In this document: positions 52,594 through 61,376 of the stretch, one piece after another
How the letters are laid out: each line of letters begins with the position of its first letter
Position numbering within the stretch: position 1 is the stretch's first letter
Source of the DNA: an uncultured Lachnospiraceae bacterium
GTDB lineage: Bacteria > Bacillota > Clostridia > Lachnospirales > Lachnospiraceae
Reading direction: 5' to 3'
NCBI GenBank assembly: GCA_900551115.1
Contig: URUY01000007.1
Coordinates: forward strand, 1-64,000
DNA length: 64,000 nt
Position numbers and translations under genes: made by a program
Notes under the pieces: model-generated
Database searches by the model: none
Seen by the model: only the letters and a program-made list of their open reading frames with translations
Told to the model about the DNA's origin: nothing

Positions 52594-53025
52594 TTATTTT
52601 TTAAGACCAACACCTGTATACGGCTGATTTATACCGTCAGTTGTATTATCCGGATTAGGATATACTTCATAAGTGGTTTTTCCACTGTCATTTGTTACGC
52701 CAGATAATGTAATTTTATCTACTCCGTCTGTATTATCACCGGTAATTGTAAAGGTAGCTCCAGTAAATTTTGATGTTGCAACTGCATCAATACTGGTTTT
52801 AGTCCAATCAACTGTAGTACCATCAGCAGCAAAAACTTCCTGACCATCAGCAATTGCAACATTAATAGCAGTTGCCATTTCCTGCGCATTTGTTGCATCT
52901 GTGGATATTTTTGAATTATGTACATACTTCAGATACTGCGGTGCTAAAATACCAATCAGTACTGCCATAATGGCGATAACAATAATTAATTCTACCAGTG
53001 AAAAACCTTTGTTGTCCTTTTTCAT
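52594..53025 (-). CDS. Major type IV pilin
   Basis: The 143-residue prepilin has a short leader (MKKDNKG) cut before FSLVELIIVIAIMAVLIGIL, with Glu at +5, followed by the usual APQYLKYVHNSK alpha-1 extension. The globular part is short, Thr/Asp-rich and has no cysteine, so there is no disulfide D-region. Size and position between pilC and pilD make it the likely major subunit. It is flanked upstream by a hairpin that may allow higher expression than the rest of the operon. AGGAGAGAAATACT precedes the ATG. Confidence 0.88.
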   Translation of the reverse strand: MKKDNKGFSLVELIIVIAIMAVLIGILAPQYLKYVHNSKISTDATNAQEMATAINVAIADGQEVFAADGTTVDWTKTSIDAVATSKFTGATFTITGDNTDGVDKITLSGVTNDSGKTTYEVYPNPDNTTDGINQPYTGVGLKK

Positions 53026-53087
53026 AGTATTTCTCTCCTTTTATTTAGATATATTATTTGATGCCCTGCGGACATCTTTTATCTTAG

Positions 53088-53113
53088 ACACTGCCTTCCC
53101 TACACGGCAGTGT
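53088..53113. repeat. Hairpin between pilC and the pilin gene
   Basis: ACACTGCC (53088-53095) and GGCAGTGT (53106-53113) form a perfect 8-bp stem with a 10-base loop, in the 117-bp gap between pilC and the major pilin gene. No T-run follows on the minus strand, so it is not a clear terminator. A processing or stabilising role for the pilin message is possible. Confidence 0.45.
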
Positions 53114-53142
53114 TTAATTCATTTTATACATGCATGACTTTC

Positions 53143-54357
53143 TTATAAGTTATCCAACGCTCCATACATAGTAACCATAGGCGCCATACAGGCACCAATC
53201 AATATGCATACAATAACCGCCAGCACAATAATAATCATAGGCTCCATGGCTGCCATCAGAGACTGCACTGCCATCTCCACCTCTTCATCATAATAATCCG
53301 CCAGCTTATTTAACATTTCCTCCGTATTGCCGGCCTCTTCTCCGATACGGGTCATATGGTATACCATGGGGGGGAACAGCCCGCATTCTTCAAGGGGTCT
53401 GGACAGGGGCTGACCGATTATAATCTCATTTTTGCACATGTCAAGCGCTTCTTTAAAATACACGTTTTCCATAGTACCGCCTACAATATCCACTGCCTCA
53501 ATCAACGGTACACCGGCTGCCATCAGGGTACTTAAGGTCCGTGCCATCTGGGAGGAGGACTGCTTTACTATCAGATTTCTAAATGCAGGAAGCTTTAGCT
53601 GCAGGCCATGAAATACATGTTTTCCCACGTCCGTTCCCGAAAAGGCTTTCAGTCCTGCCATTGCAGCAAGCACTACCGGAACCAGAATGAACCATTTGGT
53701 AATAATAAAATCACTGCAGGCGGCTACCGCCTTGGTAATCGCCGGCAAATCCGTGCCCAGGCCGGCAAACATCTCCGTATAATTAGGAATAACAACTACC
53801 AGCATGACAATAACCACCGCTATCGCCACACAGCAGACTACAATGGGATAAATCATGGCTTTCTTTACCAGTGCCCTGGTCTTGGCTGATTTTTCAAACT
53901 GAATGGCCATACGCTCCATGGCTACATCTAGACTGCCGGAGGACTCTCCCGCCGCCACCATATTCACTAAAAGACCGGGAAACACCTTCGGATAAGCCCC
54001 CATGGAATGCGCCAGTGTCTCTCCTTTTTCCACGCTGACCCGGACACCCTCCACCGCTTTTTTAAGCTGTTTATTTTCTGTCTGTTCGCAGAGCATTTTC
54101 AGAGCTTCCAAGATGGAAACGCCTGCCTTGGTCATACTGACAAACTGCCTGCAGAATACGCTTAAATCTCTGGGAGTCGGATACCCCCCGATTTCAATAT
54201 TGATATCCCTGGTAAGCAGGCTCTGCTCCTTTATTTCCAAAAGCGTCAGACCCTTCTGCTTTAAATCCAGTCTAGCTTTTTCCGTCGACTCGGCTTCCAT
54301 ACTGCCCTTTACTACTTTTCCGGCCTTGTCAATGGCTTCATAACCGTAAACCGCCAT
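53143..54357 (-). CDS. pilC: Pilus platform protein PilC (GspF family)
   Basis: PilC is the inner-membrane platform rotated by the PilB motor. The 404-residue protein has two T2SSF repeats (RDLSVFCRQFVSMTKAGVSI and later RTLSTLMAAGVPLIEAVDIV), each with membrane helices, plus an N-terminal domain (YGYEAIDKAGKVVKGSMEAE). I start at ATG 54357 after AAAGGGAGAATAAGA. Only one PilC-type gene is present. The gene has its own candidate promoter. Confidence 0.93.
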   Translation of the reverse strand: MAVYGYEAIDKAGKVVKGSMEAESTEKARLDLKQKGLTLLEIKEQSLLTRDINIEIGGYPTPRDLSVFCRQFVSMTKAGVSILEALKMLCEQTENKQLKKAVEGVRVSVEKGETLAHSMGAYPKVFPGLLVNMVAAGESSGSLDVAMERMAIQFEKSAKTRALVKKAMIYPIVVCCVAIAVVIVMLVVVIPNYTEMFAGLGTDLPAITKAVAACSDFIITKWFILVPVVLAAMAGLKAFSGTDVGKHVFHGLQLKLPAFRNLIVKQSSSQMARTLSTLMAAGVPLIEAVDIVGGTMENVYFKEALDMCKNEIIIGQPLSRPLEECGLFPPMVYHMTRIGEEAGNTEEMLNKLADYYDEEVEMAVQSLMAAMEPMIIIVLAVIVCILIGACMAPMVTMYGALDNL

Positions 54358-54425
54358 TCTTATTCTCCCTTTATAGCAATGTTTCAGTCGCATATTTATG
54401 TACAATATATACTAATTTTATATAT

Positions 54426-54453
54426 ATTTTACCATTATTTTTTAAAAAATCAA
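54426..54453 (-). promoter_or_regulatory. Candidate promoter before pilC in a 214-bp AT-rich gap
   Basis: On the minus strand TTGATT (54453-54448), a 16-bp spacer and TAAAAT (54431-54426) form a plausible sigma-A promoter about 70 bp before the pilC start. The gap between pilB and pilC (54358-54571) is extremely AT-rich, with long A and T runs (54440-54540), and carries no gene. Confidence 0.45.
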
Positions 54454-54571
54454 TACATTGTAATATATTTATTCATTTTCTGCGCTTTTTAACTTATTTT
54501 TTAAATTTATTTTTTTGTATTTTTTACTCTTTTTTTCACAAAAGCCTGCGCCTGTTCTGTAAAACACACTT

Positions 54572-56263
54572 TTAGGAATCAAAGGACACCTTCATCATTT
54601 CATGGAAGGAAGTAATACCGGACAGCACATACTCTGACGCGCTCATTCGCAGGGTACGCATACCGTCCTTCATTGCCTGCTCCTTTATTTCCTCTGCCGA
54701 ACCTCTTCTGCTGATAATACGCTTCTGCTCCGATGTCATCTCCATAATTTCATACACACCGATACGGCCCTTATATCCCATGTTTTCACACTTTGGACAG
54801 CCACAGGGCTCAAAAAGCTGCATCTGCTCGCCGGGTTTTCCACCCAAGATTTCCACCTCCTCCGGGGTTGCCGGACGGGGGCTTTTGCAGTGTGGGCAAA
54901 GTCTCCTCACCAACCGCTGCGCAATAACGCCTACGATGGAATCCGCTATCAGATAAGGCTCTATCCCCATATCTGCAAGACGGGTAATCGTGCTGGCTGA
55001 AGAATTGGTATGCAGGGTACTTACAACAAGGTGTCCGGTAATAGAAGCCTGAACGGCAATCCCTGCGGTTTCCGTATCACGTATTTCACCTATCATAATG
55101 ATATCCGGATCCTGACGCAGAATAGAACGCAGCGCATTGGCAAAGGTCAGATTTGCCTTGTTGTTCACCTGCACCTGATTGATGCCGTCAATATTGGCCT
55201 CTACCGGGTCTTCTACCGTTATAATGTTTACATCCTCCGTATTCAACTCGCTAAGCGCCGTATAGAGGGTCGTTGACTTACCGCTTCCGGTAGGTCCGGT
55301 TACCAGAAGAATGCCGTGGGGATTTTTCAGAATATGGTCAAACTGCTTCATCTCGGCAGGCTTTAGTCCCAGCTGGCTCTTTTCTCTGTTAAGTGCCGCC
55401 TTTGCAGCAAGACGCATAACGATTTTTTCACCGAATACCGTAGGAAGTATGGATACACGGATATCGTACTCCACCCTGTCAACCACCTGTGTAATACGTC
55501 CGTCCTGCGGTTTTCTTTTCTCTGAAATATCCATGCCGCCGATAATTTTGATACGGGCCACCATAGCCGGCAGAACCTTTACATCATACCGTGCCTTTTC
55601 ATAAAGAGCGCCGTCTATACGGTACCTGATACGCACTTTCTTCTCCAAAGGCTCTATATGAATATCGGAAGCTCGCTGTCTGGCTGCTTTTTCTATCATT
55701 TCCTTTACCAGCATAACAATGGGGGAATTGTTGATGTCCTCACTGAAAGCGTCCTCTTCCTCTGCTTCCAGACGCTCCTTTGTATATTCCTCCAGCGCTG
55801 TAGCTACTTCATCCTGCCCGCAAAACCGGTCAATCGCTAGCATAACGCTGCGGGGTGTTGTGACAACAGGCTCCACCTGACAGCCTGTTATAATGGAAAT
55901 ATCATCCATGGCATCCATATCCAGGGGGTCAGCCATGGCTACCTTTAAAATATTCATATTGTCCGGTGCATATTCCAACGGAAGCACCTTATTTTTTTTA
56001 AGCACAGAAACGGAAACCAAATCCAAAATATCCTGCGTTATGGTAACATTCTGCAAATCCACGTTCTCGTATCCCAGCTGTGCGCTCAAAACCCTGGCAA
56101 TTGCTTCTTCTGTCACCATACCGGCGTCTATCAGCGTTTCTCCCAGCTTTCTGCCGCTGCCCTTCTGAAGCTCCAATGCCTTTAATAACTGTTCTTCTGT
56201 AATTGCCCCCTCTTTTACCAGTGCATCTCCAAGACGGATTTTCTTTCTTCCAAAATCAGCCAT
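54572..56263 (-). CDS. pilB: Pilus extension ATPase PilB (GspE family)
   Basis: PilB powers pilus assembly. The 563-residue protein has an N-terminal MshEN domain (IRLGDALVKEGAITEEQLLK; ETLIDAGMVTEEAIARVLSA) that in relatives binds c-di-GMP, then Walker A LLVTGPTGSGKSTTLYTALS, the Asp box, Walker B QDPDIIMIGEIRDTETA, the His box, and a tetra-Cys zinc site (LCPHC and CGCPKC). First gene of the operon. No PilT-type retraction ATPase is present nearby. A PilZ protein is encoded in the fla/che operon, so c-di-GMP may act on both machines. Confidence 0.94.
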   Translation of the reverse strand: MADFGRKKIRLGDALVKEGAITEEQLLKALELQKGSGRKLGETLIDAGMVTEEAIARVLSAQLGYENVDLQNVTITQDILDLVSVSVLKKNKVLPLEYAPDNMNILKVAMADPLDMDAMDDISIITGCQVEPVVTTPRSVMLAIDRFCGQDEVATALEEYTKERLEAEEEDAFSEDINNSPIVMLVKEMIEKAARQRASDIHIEPLEKKVRIRYRIDGALYEKARYDVKVLPAMVARIKIIGGMDISEKRKPQDGRITQVVDRVEYDIRVSILPTVFGEKIVMRLAAKAALNREKSQLGLKPAEMKQFDHILKNPHGILLVTGPTGSGKSTTLYTALSELNTEDVNIITVEDPVEANIDGINQVQVNNKANLTFANALRSILRQDPDIIMIGEIRDTETAGIAVQASITGHLVVSTLHTNSSASTITRLADMGIEPYLIADSIVGVIAQRLVRRLCPHCKSPRPATPEEVEILGGKPGEQMQLFEPCGCPKCENMGYKGRIGVYEIMEMTSEQKRIISRRGSAEEIKEQAMKDGMRTLRMSASEYVLSGITSFHEMMKVSFDS

Positions 56264-56334
56264 TTATTCTACCTGTACCTTTTCCTTCTTCTATTATAAA
56301 TTTTTGTCAAAAATTTTATCTCCAATTTGTAATA

Positions 56335-56364
56335 ATTATAGCACAATTTGCCGGATGATAGCAA
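56335..56364 (-). promoter_or_regulatory. Candidate promoter of the pilus operon
   Basis: On the minus strand TTGCTA (56364-56359), an 18-bp spacer and TATAAT (56340-56335) lie just after the tpiA terminator and about 70 bp before the pilB ATG. The -10 box is perfect; the -35 matches four of six. Confidence 0.45.
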
Positions 56365-56365
56365 T

Positions 56366-56404
56366 AAAAAAAAGGAACCCGACTGCTTTTAACAACGGAT
56401 TCCT
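56366..56404 (-). terminator. Rho-independent terminator of tpiA
   Basis: GGAACCCG (56374-56381) pairs with CGGATTCC (56396-56403), with one G-T wobble, around a 14-base loop. On the minus strand eight T residues follow. It lies about 14 bp after the tpiA stop and insulates the pilus operon. Confidence 0.8.
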
Positions 56405-56417
56405 TTTTGTTTAAAAA

Positions 56418-57167
56418 TTACTTGTAATTCACGATTTTTCCAAAATCTTCCTTGAGGGAAGCGCCGCCTACCAGACCGCCGTCAATGTCAGCCTGTGCAA
56501 ACAGTTCAGGAGCGCTTGCGGCAGATACGGAGCCACCGTACTGGATACGGATTGCCGCTGCCGTAGCATCGTCATAAACTTCAGCGATACATGCACGGAT
56601 TGCTGCACATACCTCCTGTGCCTGCTCGGTAGTCGCTACCTTGCCGGTACCGATAGCCCAGATAGGCTCATAAGCGATAACAGCCGTTTTTGCCTGCTCT
56701 GCCGTTACGTTTAAGAAGGCAATCTTAATCTGCTGGCGAATCCAGTCGATGGTGATGCCCTGTTCTCTTTGGGTTAAGGACTCACCGCAGCAGATAATGG
56801 GTGTAAGGCCGTGTTCAAATGCCTTTAATACCTTCTTATTTACAGTTTCGTCAGTCTCTGCAAAATATTCTCTTCTCTCGGAATGTCCGATAATAACGTA
56901 TTTTACACCTGCATCGGTAAGCATATTGGGAGCGATTTCACCTGTAAAAGCACCCTTCTCTTCAAAATACATGTTCTCTGCACCGATTTCGATGTTTGTT
57001 CCCTTTGCTGCTTCCACAGCGGGAATGATGTCAATAGCAGGTACGCAGAATACTACATCAGCATCCTCTGTTGCTACCAACGGTTTTAATTTTTCAATCA
57101 AAGCAACGGCTTCACTGGGAGTCATGTTCATCTTCCAGTTACCGGCAATAATTTTCTTTCTTGCCAT
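56418..57167 (-). CDS. tpiA: Triose-phosphate isomerase
   Basis: TpiA interconverts dihydroxyacetone phosphate and glyceraldehyde 3-phosphate in glycolysis. The 249-residue TIM barrel has the substrate Lys in AGNWKMNMT, catalytic His in [12 protein letters not shown], catalytic Glu in [15 protein letters not shown] (loop 6), and the phosphate loop VGGASL near the end. It follows pgk by 38 bp and ends the gap-pgk-tpi cluster. GAGGGTAAAGAA precedes the ATG. Confidence 0.97.
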   Translation of the reverse strand: MARKKIIAGNWKMNMTPSEAVALIEKLKPLVATEDADVVFCVPAIDIIPAVEAAKGTNIEIGAENMYFEEKGAFTGEIAPNMLTDAGVKYVIIGHSERREYFAETDETVNKKVLKAFEHGLTPIICCGESLTQREQGITIDWIRQQIKIAFLNVTAEQAKTAVIAYEPIWAIGTGKVATTEQAQEVCAAIRACIAEVYDDATAAAIRIQYGGSVSAASAPELFAQADIDGGLVGGASLKEDFGKIVNYK

Positions 57168-57205
57168 TTCTTTACCCTCTTTTTCGTTCTTGTAATCTGA
57201 TATAT

Positions 57206-58429
57206 TTATTTGTCGTCTGCTGCTGCAACGCCGGGAAGCACCTTGCCCTCCAAAAATTCCAGGGAAGCGCCGCCGCCGGTGGAGATATGGCTCATCTTGT
57301 CGCCAAAGCCCAGCTGGTTTACTGCTGCTGCAGAGTCACCGCCGCCGATAATGGTGGTTGCTTCTGTCTCAGCCAAAGCCTTTGCTACCGCGATGGTACC
57401 TGCTGCAAGAGTAGGGTTCTCAAATACGCCCATAGGTCCGTTCCATACTACAGTCTTTGCAGTCTTAACCGCCTCTGCAAACATAGCCTGCGTCTTAGGT
57501 CCGATATCACAGCCTTCTCTGTCTGCGGGCATAGCTGTTACATCACAAACTACAACCTCTACAGGTGCGTCGATAGGATTAGGGAAATCAGCGATGGTTA
57601 CGGAGTCAACGGGAAGTAAGAGCTTCTTGCCTAACTTCTCAGCCTTTGCCATCATTTCCTTACAGTAATCCAGTTTTTCATTGTCTACCAGAGATTTACC
57701 GATTTCATAGCCCTGTGCCTTTAAGAAGGTATAAGCCATACCGCCGCCGATAATCAGGGTATCGCATTTTTCAAGCAGGTTGGAAATTACGTTTAATTTG
57801 TCAGCAACCTTTGCACCGCCAAGGATTGCAACAAAAGGTCTTACCGGATTTTCTACCGCATTGCCAAGGAAGTTGATTTCCTTCTGCATCAGGTAGCCAA
57901 CTACATTTTCACCGCCCTTTGCAGAGATAAATTTGGTAACGCCTTCAACAGATGCATGCGCTCTGTGGGAAGAACCAAATGCATCGCATACATAAAGGTC
58001 TGCAAGGTCTGCAAGCTCCTTGGAGAACTGCTCGCCGTTTTTGGTTTCCTCGGCACCACGGAAACGTGTATTCTGCAGAAGTACTACATCGCCTTCGTTC
58101 ATTGCTTCCACTGCCTTTGTAGCAGCTTCGCCGGTTACGTTATAGTCTGCCACAAAATTTACTTCCTTGCCTAATTTCTCGGAAAGTCTCTTTGCCACAG
58201 GCGCAAGGGATTCACCCTCATTGGGGCCGTTCTTTACCTTTCCTAAGTGAGAGCAAAGGATAACCCTGCCGCCATCGTTAATTAATTTCTGAATGGTAGG
58301 AAGTGCTGCCGTAATACGTGTCTCATCTGTAATCTCACCGTTTTTTAAAGGTACATTGAAGTCGCATCTTACAAGCACTCTTTTGCCCTTTGCATTGATG
58401 TCATCTACTGATTTTTTGTTCAAACCCAT
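57206..58429 (-). CDS. pgk: Phosphoglycerate kinase
   Basis: Pgk makes ATP from 1,3-bisphosphoglycerate. The 407-residue monomer has the two-lobe layout: [20 protein letters not shown] at the start, [20 protein letters not shown], the hinge region [17 protein letters not shown], and the nucleotide-binding [13 protein letters not shown] and [10 protein letters not shown]. It lies between gapA and tpiA. Expression is probably lowered relative to gapA by the hairpin terminator before it. Confidence 0.97.
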   Translation of the reverse strand: MGLNKKSVDDINAKGKRVLVRCDFNVPLKNGEITDETRITAALPTIQKLINDGGRVILCSHLGKVKNGPNEGESLAPVAKRLSEKLGKEVNFVADYNVTGEAATKAVEAMNEGDVVLLQNTRFRGAEETKNGEQFSKELADLADLYVCDAFGSSHRAHASVEGVTKFISAKGGENVVGYLMQKEINFLGNAVENPVRPFVAILGGAKVADKLNVISNLLEKCDTLIIGGGMAYTFLKAQGYEIGKSLVDNEKLDYCKEMMAKAEKLGKKLLLPVDSVTIADFPNPIDAPVEVVVCDVTAMPADREGCDIGPKTQAMFAEAVKTAKTVVWNGPMGVFENPTLAAGTIAVAKALAETEATTIIGGGDSAAAVNQLGFGDKMSHISTGGGASLEFLEGKVLPGVAAADDK

Positions 58430-58465
58430 TTTCGATTCCTCCTGAATTTATAATTTCCTATAAAT

Positions 58466-58496
58466 TGAAAAAAGGTCCGGTCCTTAAGACCGGACC
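58466..58496 (-). terminator. Terminator/attenuator between gapA and pgk
   Basis: GGTCCGGTC (58474-58482) and GACCGGACC (58488-58496) form a perfect GC-rich 9-bp stem with a 5-base loop; on the minus strand it is followed by TTTTTTTC. It sits between gapA and pgk, so gapA may be made as a short message with partial read-through to pgk-tpiA. Confidence 0.8.
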
Positions 58497-58520
58497 CTTG
58501 TAGGTCTTTCTTAACCAAAC

Positions 58521-58572
58521 TCGAAAATCTGCCTGACTTTCAGGCTCGTGCTTCGCACTCAGGATTTTCTCG
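58521..58572 (-). ncRNA. Three-way-junction RNA structure downstream of gapA
   Basis: GAAAATC (58523-58529) pairs with GATTTTC (58563-58569) as an outer stem. It encloses two perfect hairpins: GCCTGA/TCAGGC (58531-58536 and 58540-58545, 3-base loop) and GTGC/GCAC (58548-58551 and 58555-58558, 3-base loop). It starts about 15 bp after the gapA stop and precedes the gapA-pgk terminator. I know no named element with this form; it may be a 3'-UTR stabiliser, a repeated extragenic element, or a small RNA. Type is an inference. Confidence 0.45.
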
Positions 58573-58587
58573 CGGTCATTTTATTCC

Positions 58588-59601
58588 CTATGCTAACTCA
58601 CTGAAGTACTTGATAGTACGAACCATCTGGCTGGTGTAGCTGTTCTCATTGTCATACCATGAAACAACCTGTACCTGAGTATTGCCGTCTTCCATAGGAG
58701 CAACCATGGTCTGAGTTGCATCGAAGATAGAACCGTAGGTGCTTCCAACGATATCGGAAGATACGATTTCATCTGTGTTGTAAGCGAAGGACTCTGTAGC
58801 TGCTGCTTTCATAGCTGCATTGATTTCGTCCTTGGTAACTGCGCCCTTAACAACTGCAACCAAAATAGTAGTGGAACCGGTAGGGGTCGGTACACGCTGT
58901 GCAGAGCCGATCAGCTTGCCGTTCAGTTCAGGAATAACAAGGCCGATTGCCTTTGCAGCACCTGTAGAGTTGGGAACGATGTTGCAAGCGCCTGCACGGC
59001 TTCTTCTTAAATCGCCCTTTCTCTGAGGTCCGTCAAGGATCATCTGATCACCTGTGTAAGCATGTACAGTTGTCATGATACCGCTCATGATAGGTCTGCA
59101 GTCATTTAATGCCTTAGCCATGGGAGCTAAGCAGTTGGTTGTACAGGAAGCTGCGGAAATAACGGTATCTTCCGGCTTTAAGGTGTTATGGTTTACATTG
59201 TAAACGATTGTAGGAAGGTCATTACCTGCGGGAGCAGAAATAACAACTTTACGAGCGCCTGCTGTGATATGTGCAGATGCTTTGTCCTTAGAGGTATAGA
59301 AACCTGTACACTCTAATACTACGTCTACCTTTAAGTCTCCCCAGGGAAGCTTGGAAGCGTCTGCTTCTTTGTAGATAGTGATGGTCTTGCCGTTTACGGT
59401 GATGTTGTCTTCGCCTGCTTCTACAGTATCAGCATATTTGTATTTACCCTGAGAAGAATCATACTTTAATAAATGTGCAAGCATCTTGGGGCTTGTCAAA
59501 TCGTTGATTGCTACTACATCATATCCTTCTGCATCAAACATCTGTCTGAATGCAAGACGACCAATACGGCCGAAACCATTAATTGCTACTCTTACTGCCA
59601 T
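58588..59601 (-). CDS. gapA: Glyceraldehyde-3-phosphate dehydrogenase
   Basis: Gap oxidises glyceraldehyde 3-phosphate with NAD to 1,3-bisphosphoglycerate. The 337-residue enzyme has the N-terminal Rossmann fold ([18 protein letters not shown]), the catalytic Cys in [17 protein letters not shown], and the C-terminal [17 protein letters not shown]. It begins the gap-pgk-tpi cluster, which lacks the cggR repressor found in B. subtilis. GGAGGAAACTAAA precedes the ATG. Candidate TTGACA (minus strand, 59659-59654) lies upstream, but its -10 box is unclear. Confidence 0.97.
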   Translation of the reverse strand: MAVRVAINGFGRIGRLAFRQMFDAEGYDVVAINDLTSPKMLAHLLKYDSSQGKYKYADTVEAGEDNITVNGKTITIYKEADASKLPWGDLKVDVVLECTGFYTSKDKASAHITAGARKVVISAPAGNDLPTIVYNVNHNTLKPEDTVISAASCTTNCLAPMAKALNDCRPIMSGIMTTVHAYTGDQMILDGPQRKGDLRRSRAGACNIVPNSTGAAKAIGLVIPELNGKLIGSAQRVPTPTGSTTILVAVVKGAVTKDEINAAMKAAATESFAYNTDEIVSSDIVGSTYGSIFDATQTMVAPMEDGNTQVQVVSWYDNENSYTSQMVRTIKYFSELA

Positions 59602-59756
59602 TTTAGTTTCCTCCTAAAATCTTTATAATTATTTTTTATCCAATCAATACGATTGTCAAAATTTTATCAGCAAGGTTATTTTACCTAATTCCCTCCCATA
59701 ATTCAAGATGTAAATAAAAAATATTTGGTATTTACAGGGAAATTTTTGCGTTTCAT

Positions 59757-59785
59757 TACTTTTTAACCGGTTTTTCTGTTATAAT
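59757..59785 (+). promoter_or_regulatory. Sigma-A-type promoter of the hisK-like gene
   Basis: TTACTT (59757-59762), a 17-bp spacer and a perfect TATAAT (59780-59785). The predicted transcript starts near 59792, giving a leader of about 118 nt dominated by the long hairpin at 59813-59875. Confidence 0.6.
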
Positions 59786-59812
59786 AAGGCCTGTGCAGGG
59801 TGTCCGGTATCA

Positions 59813-59875
59813 GATATCGGAACATATATACTGTCTGCGGCAAGTTATGCCGGACAGTATATATGTTCCAATATC
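59813..59875 (+). promoter_or_regulatory. Long leader hairpin before the hisK-like gene
   Basis: A 17-bp perfect inverted repeat, GGAACATATATACTGTC (59819-59835) and its complement (59853-59869), is extended outward by GATAT/ATATC (59813-59817 and 59871-59875, after one C-A mismatch) and inward by CGGC/GCCG (59838-59841 and 59849-59852, after a two-base bulge). There is no T-run, so it is not a simple terminator. It ends 34 bp before the ATG. No T-box signature is visible. Confidence 0.6.
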
Positions 59876-59909
59876 CCAAACACAGACACACTCACAGAAA
59901 GGAAAACCT

Positions 59910-60728
59910 ATGGCAATTACAGCAGACTATCACCTTCACTCCTCTTTTTCGGGAGACAGCACAGAGCCTATGGAAAACATGATTCAGGCAGCCATCAAAA
60001 AAGGCCTTACGCATATCTGCTTTACGGAGCATATGGATATAGGCTATCCCGTTACGCCGGAAACACCGGAAGGTATGTTTACGGTAAACACGGATTCCTA
60101 TCTCTATGACCTTGCAAAATACAAGGCAAAATATGCGGATCGGATACAAATTCTTTTCGGAATTGAATTAGGGCTTCAGCCCCATCTGCAAAGAGAGCTT
60201 TCTCTCTATGCCCGTTCCCATGAATTTGATTTTATCATCGGCTCTACCCATGTGGTAAACCGCACAGACCCCTATTATCCCGCTTACTACGAAGGCCGGA
60301 ACGAGGAAGAAGCCTATCGGGAGTATTTTCAGGAAATCATTAACAACGTTAAAAAGTTTAAAAACTTTGACGTATGCGGGCATCTTGATTATGTGGTCCG
60401 CTATGGCCCCAATATGGATAAAGATTATTCTTACGCAAAATACAAGGATTTATTCGATAAAATGCTGATTCTTTTATTGGAAGAAGAAAAAGGCATTGAG
60501 TTAAATACCGGAAGCTTACGGGACGGAACCAAGGATGTCAGTCCCTGCACGGACGTCTTGAAGCGCTACAGGGAGCTTGGCGGTGAAATCATTACCATTG
60601 GCTCAGACGCCCACAAGGCAGAGGATGTGGCTGCCGGTTTTGACCGTGCCGCCGATATTTTAACGGACTGCGGTTTTAAGTATTACTGCCTCTTTGAAAA
60701 CAGACTGCCGGAATTTAAAAAGCTTTAA
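59910..60728 (+). CDS. hisK: PHP-family histidinol-phosphatase (HisK/HisJ type)
   Basis: HisK-type enzymes remove phosphate from L-histidinol phosphate in histidine synthesis. The 272-residue protein has the PHP metal motifs: DYHLHSSFSGDS (His-x-His), CFTEHMDIG, FGIELGLQPHL, IIGSTHVVN, CGHLDYVVRYG and TIGSDAHKAEDVA. I start at ATG 59910 with GAAAGGAAAACCT upstream; the longer frame would include the leader hairpin. It stands alone, not in a his operon, so a different phosphatase activity is possible. A terminator follows. Confidence 0.85.
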   Translation: MAITADYHLHSSFSGDSTEPMENMIQAAIKKGLTHICFTEHMDIGYPVTPETPEGMFTVNTDSYLYDLAKYKAKYADRIQILFGIELGLQPHLQRELSLYARSHEFDFIIGSTHVVNRTDPYYPAYYEGRNEEEAYREYFQEIINNVKKFKNFDVCGHLDYVVRYGPNMDKDYSYAKYKDLFDKMLILLLEEEKGIELNTGSLRDGTKDVSPCTDVLKRYRELGGEIITIGSDAHKAEDVAAGFDRAADILTDCGFKYYCLFENRLPEFKKL

Positions 60729-60760
60729 GCTTCTAAAAAGGAAGCTTTCAAGAATCAGAA

Positions 60761-60812
60761 GGTGCCGCTCAATCATCTAAAACGATGATTTTGCGACACC
60801 CTCTATTTTTAT
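60761..60812 (+). terminator. Rho-independent terminator of the hisK-like gene
   Basis: GGTGCCGCTCAATCATC (60761-60777) pairs with GATGATTTTGCGACACC (60784-60800) with three mismatches and a 6-base loop, followed by CTCTATTTTTATATTT. A smaller perfect hairpin, AAGCTTC/GAAGCTT (60727-60747), overlaps the stop codon just before it. Confidence 0.7.
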
Positions 60813-60845
60813 ATTTATAGTACGCGTAAAGCTAGAATTCTCCTC

Positions 60846-61098
60846 TTAGATGAGTTTATTTTCAGAACCCAAATTATATGGACATGCATCTCTACATTTA
60901 TGACATGAAATAACCCATGCTTTTGTAATCTCATCATCACCAAATGCATTATCCCAACACACCGACTGATTCATTTCTTCATTTTCTAATGCATTTACAG
61001 GACACGCTTGAACACATTTATTACATAGAAGCTACACCACACAAATCAGCCCCTAAAGAATATACAATTTCTTTTACTTCTTGATTAGTTATTATCAT
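60846..61098 (-). pseudogene. Decayed 4Fe-4S protein gene with internal deletion (QueG-like fold family)
   Basis: On the minus strand ATG 61098, preceded by GAGGTGG, opens MIITNQEVKEIVYSLGADLC then GVASM and a stop. In the next frame the sequence continues NKCVQACPVNALENEEMNQS and later ISCHKCRDACPYNLGSENKL to a stop at 60846. The N-terminal part and the two Cys clusters (CxxxCP and CxxCxxxCP) are the ends of a longer ferredoxin-like protein, similar to epoxyqueuosine-reductase-related iron-sulfur proteins. The middle, normally over 100 residues, is missing and the frames do not match. Family assignment is tentative. Confidence 0.7.
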
Positions 61099-61167
61099 TA
61101 GTTACCACCTCTTCTCTGCGTCAAATTCAATGCTTTCTATTAATCCAATCTCTCGTCAGACTAAATT

Positions 61168-61330
61168 TTACTTCCCAGCATATGCAATGCCATCTAGTTG
61201 AAATTGCAGACCATTCTCTCCACCAGTATGGGCAAAATTCGTTTGAATTGACTTTCTTACTGGGTATTTCCCGTTAAAACGTTCCTTAATTACTTTTTCC
61301 ACCTCAAGTGAGAATTCAAATTTTCAAGTC
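61168..61330 (-). pseudogene. 3' fragment of an unrecognised gene
   Basis: A minus-strand frame of about 50 codons without a start reads KFEFSLEVEKVIKERFNGKY then PVRKSIQTNFAHTGGENGLQ and FQLDGIAYAGK before a TAA at 61168-61170. A TGA lies in frame upstream. It reads like the intact C-terminus of a real protein, not random sequence, but I do not recognise the family. With the neighbouring decayed iron-sulfur gene it marks a patch of gene loss downstream of purN. Confidence 0.45.
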
Positions 61331-61376
61331 TGACAAACTAACAGTTGTTCATTTCAAATATTGTAAAAATCAAATC

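Noticed and set aside
56293..56310. TTGACA and TATAAT close together before pilB
   Set aside because: The spacing is only six bases, too short for a sigma-A promoter.
59791..59909. hisK leader considered as a histidine T-box
   Set aside because: No T-box bulge sequence and no competing terminator were found; only a single long hairpin.
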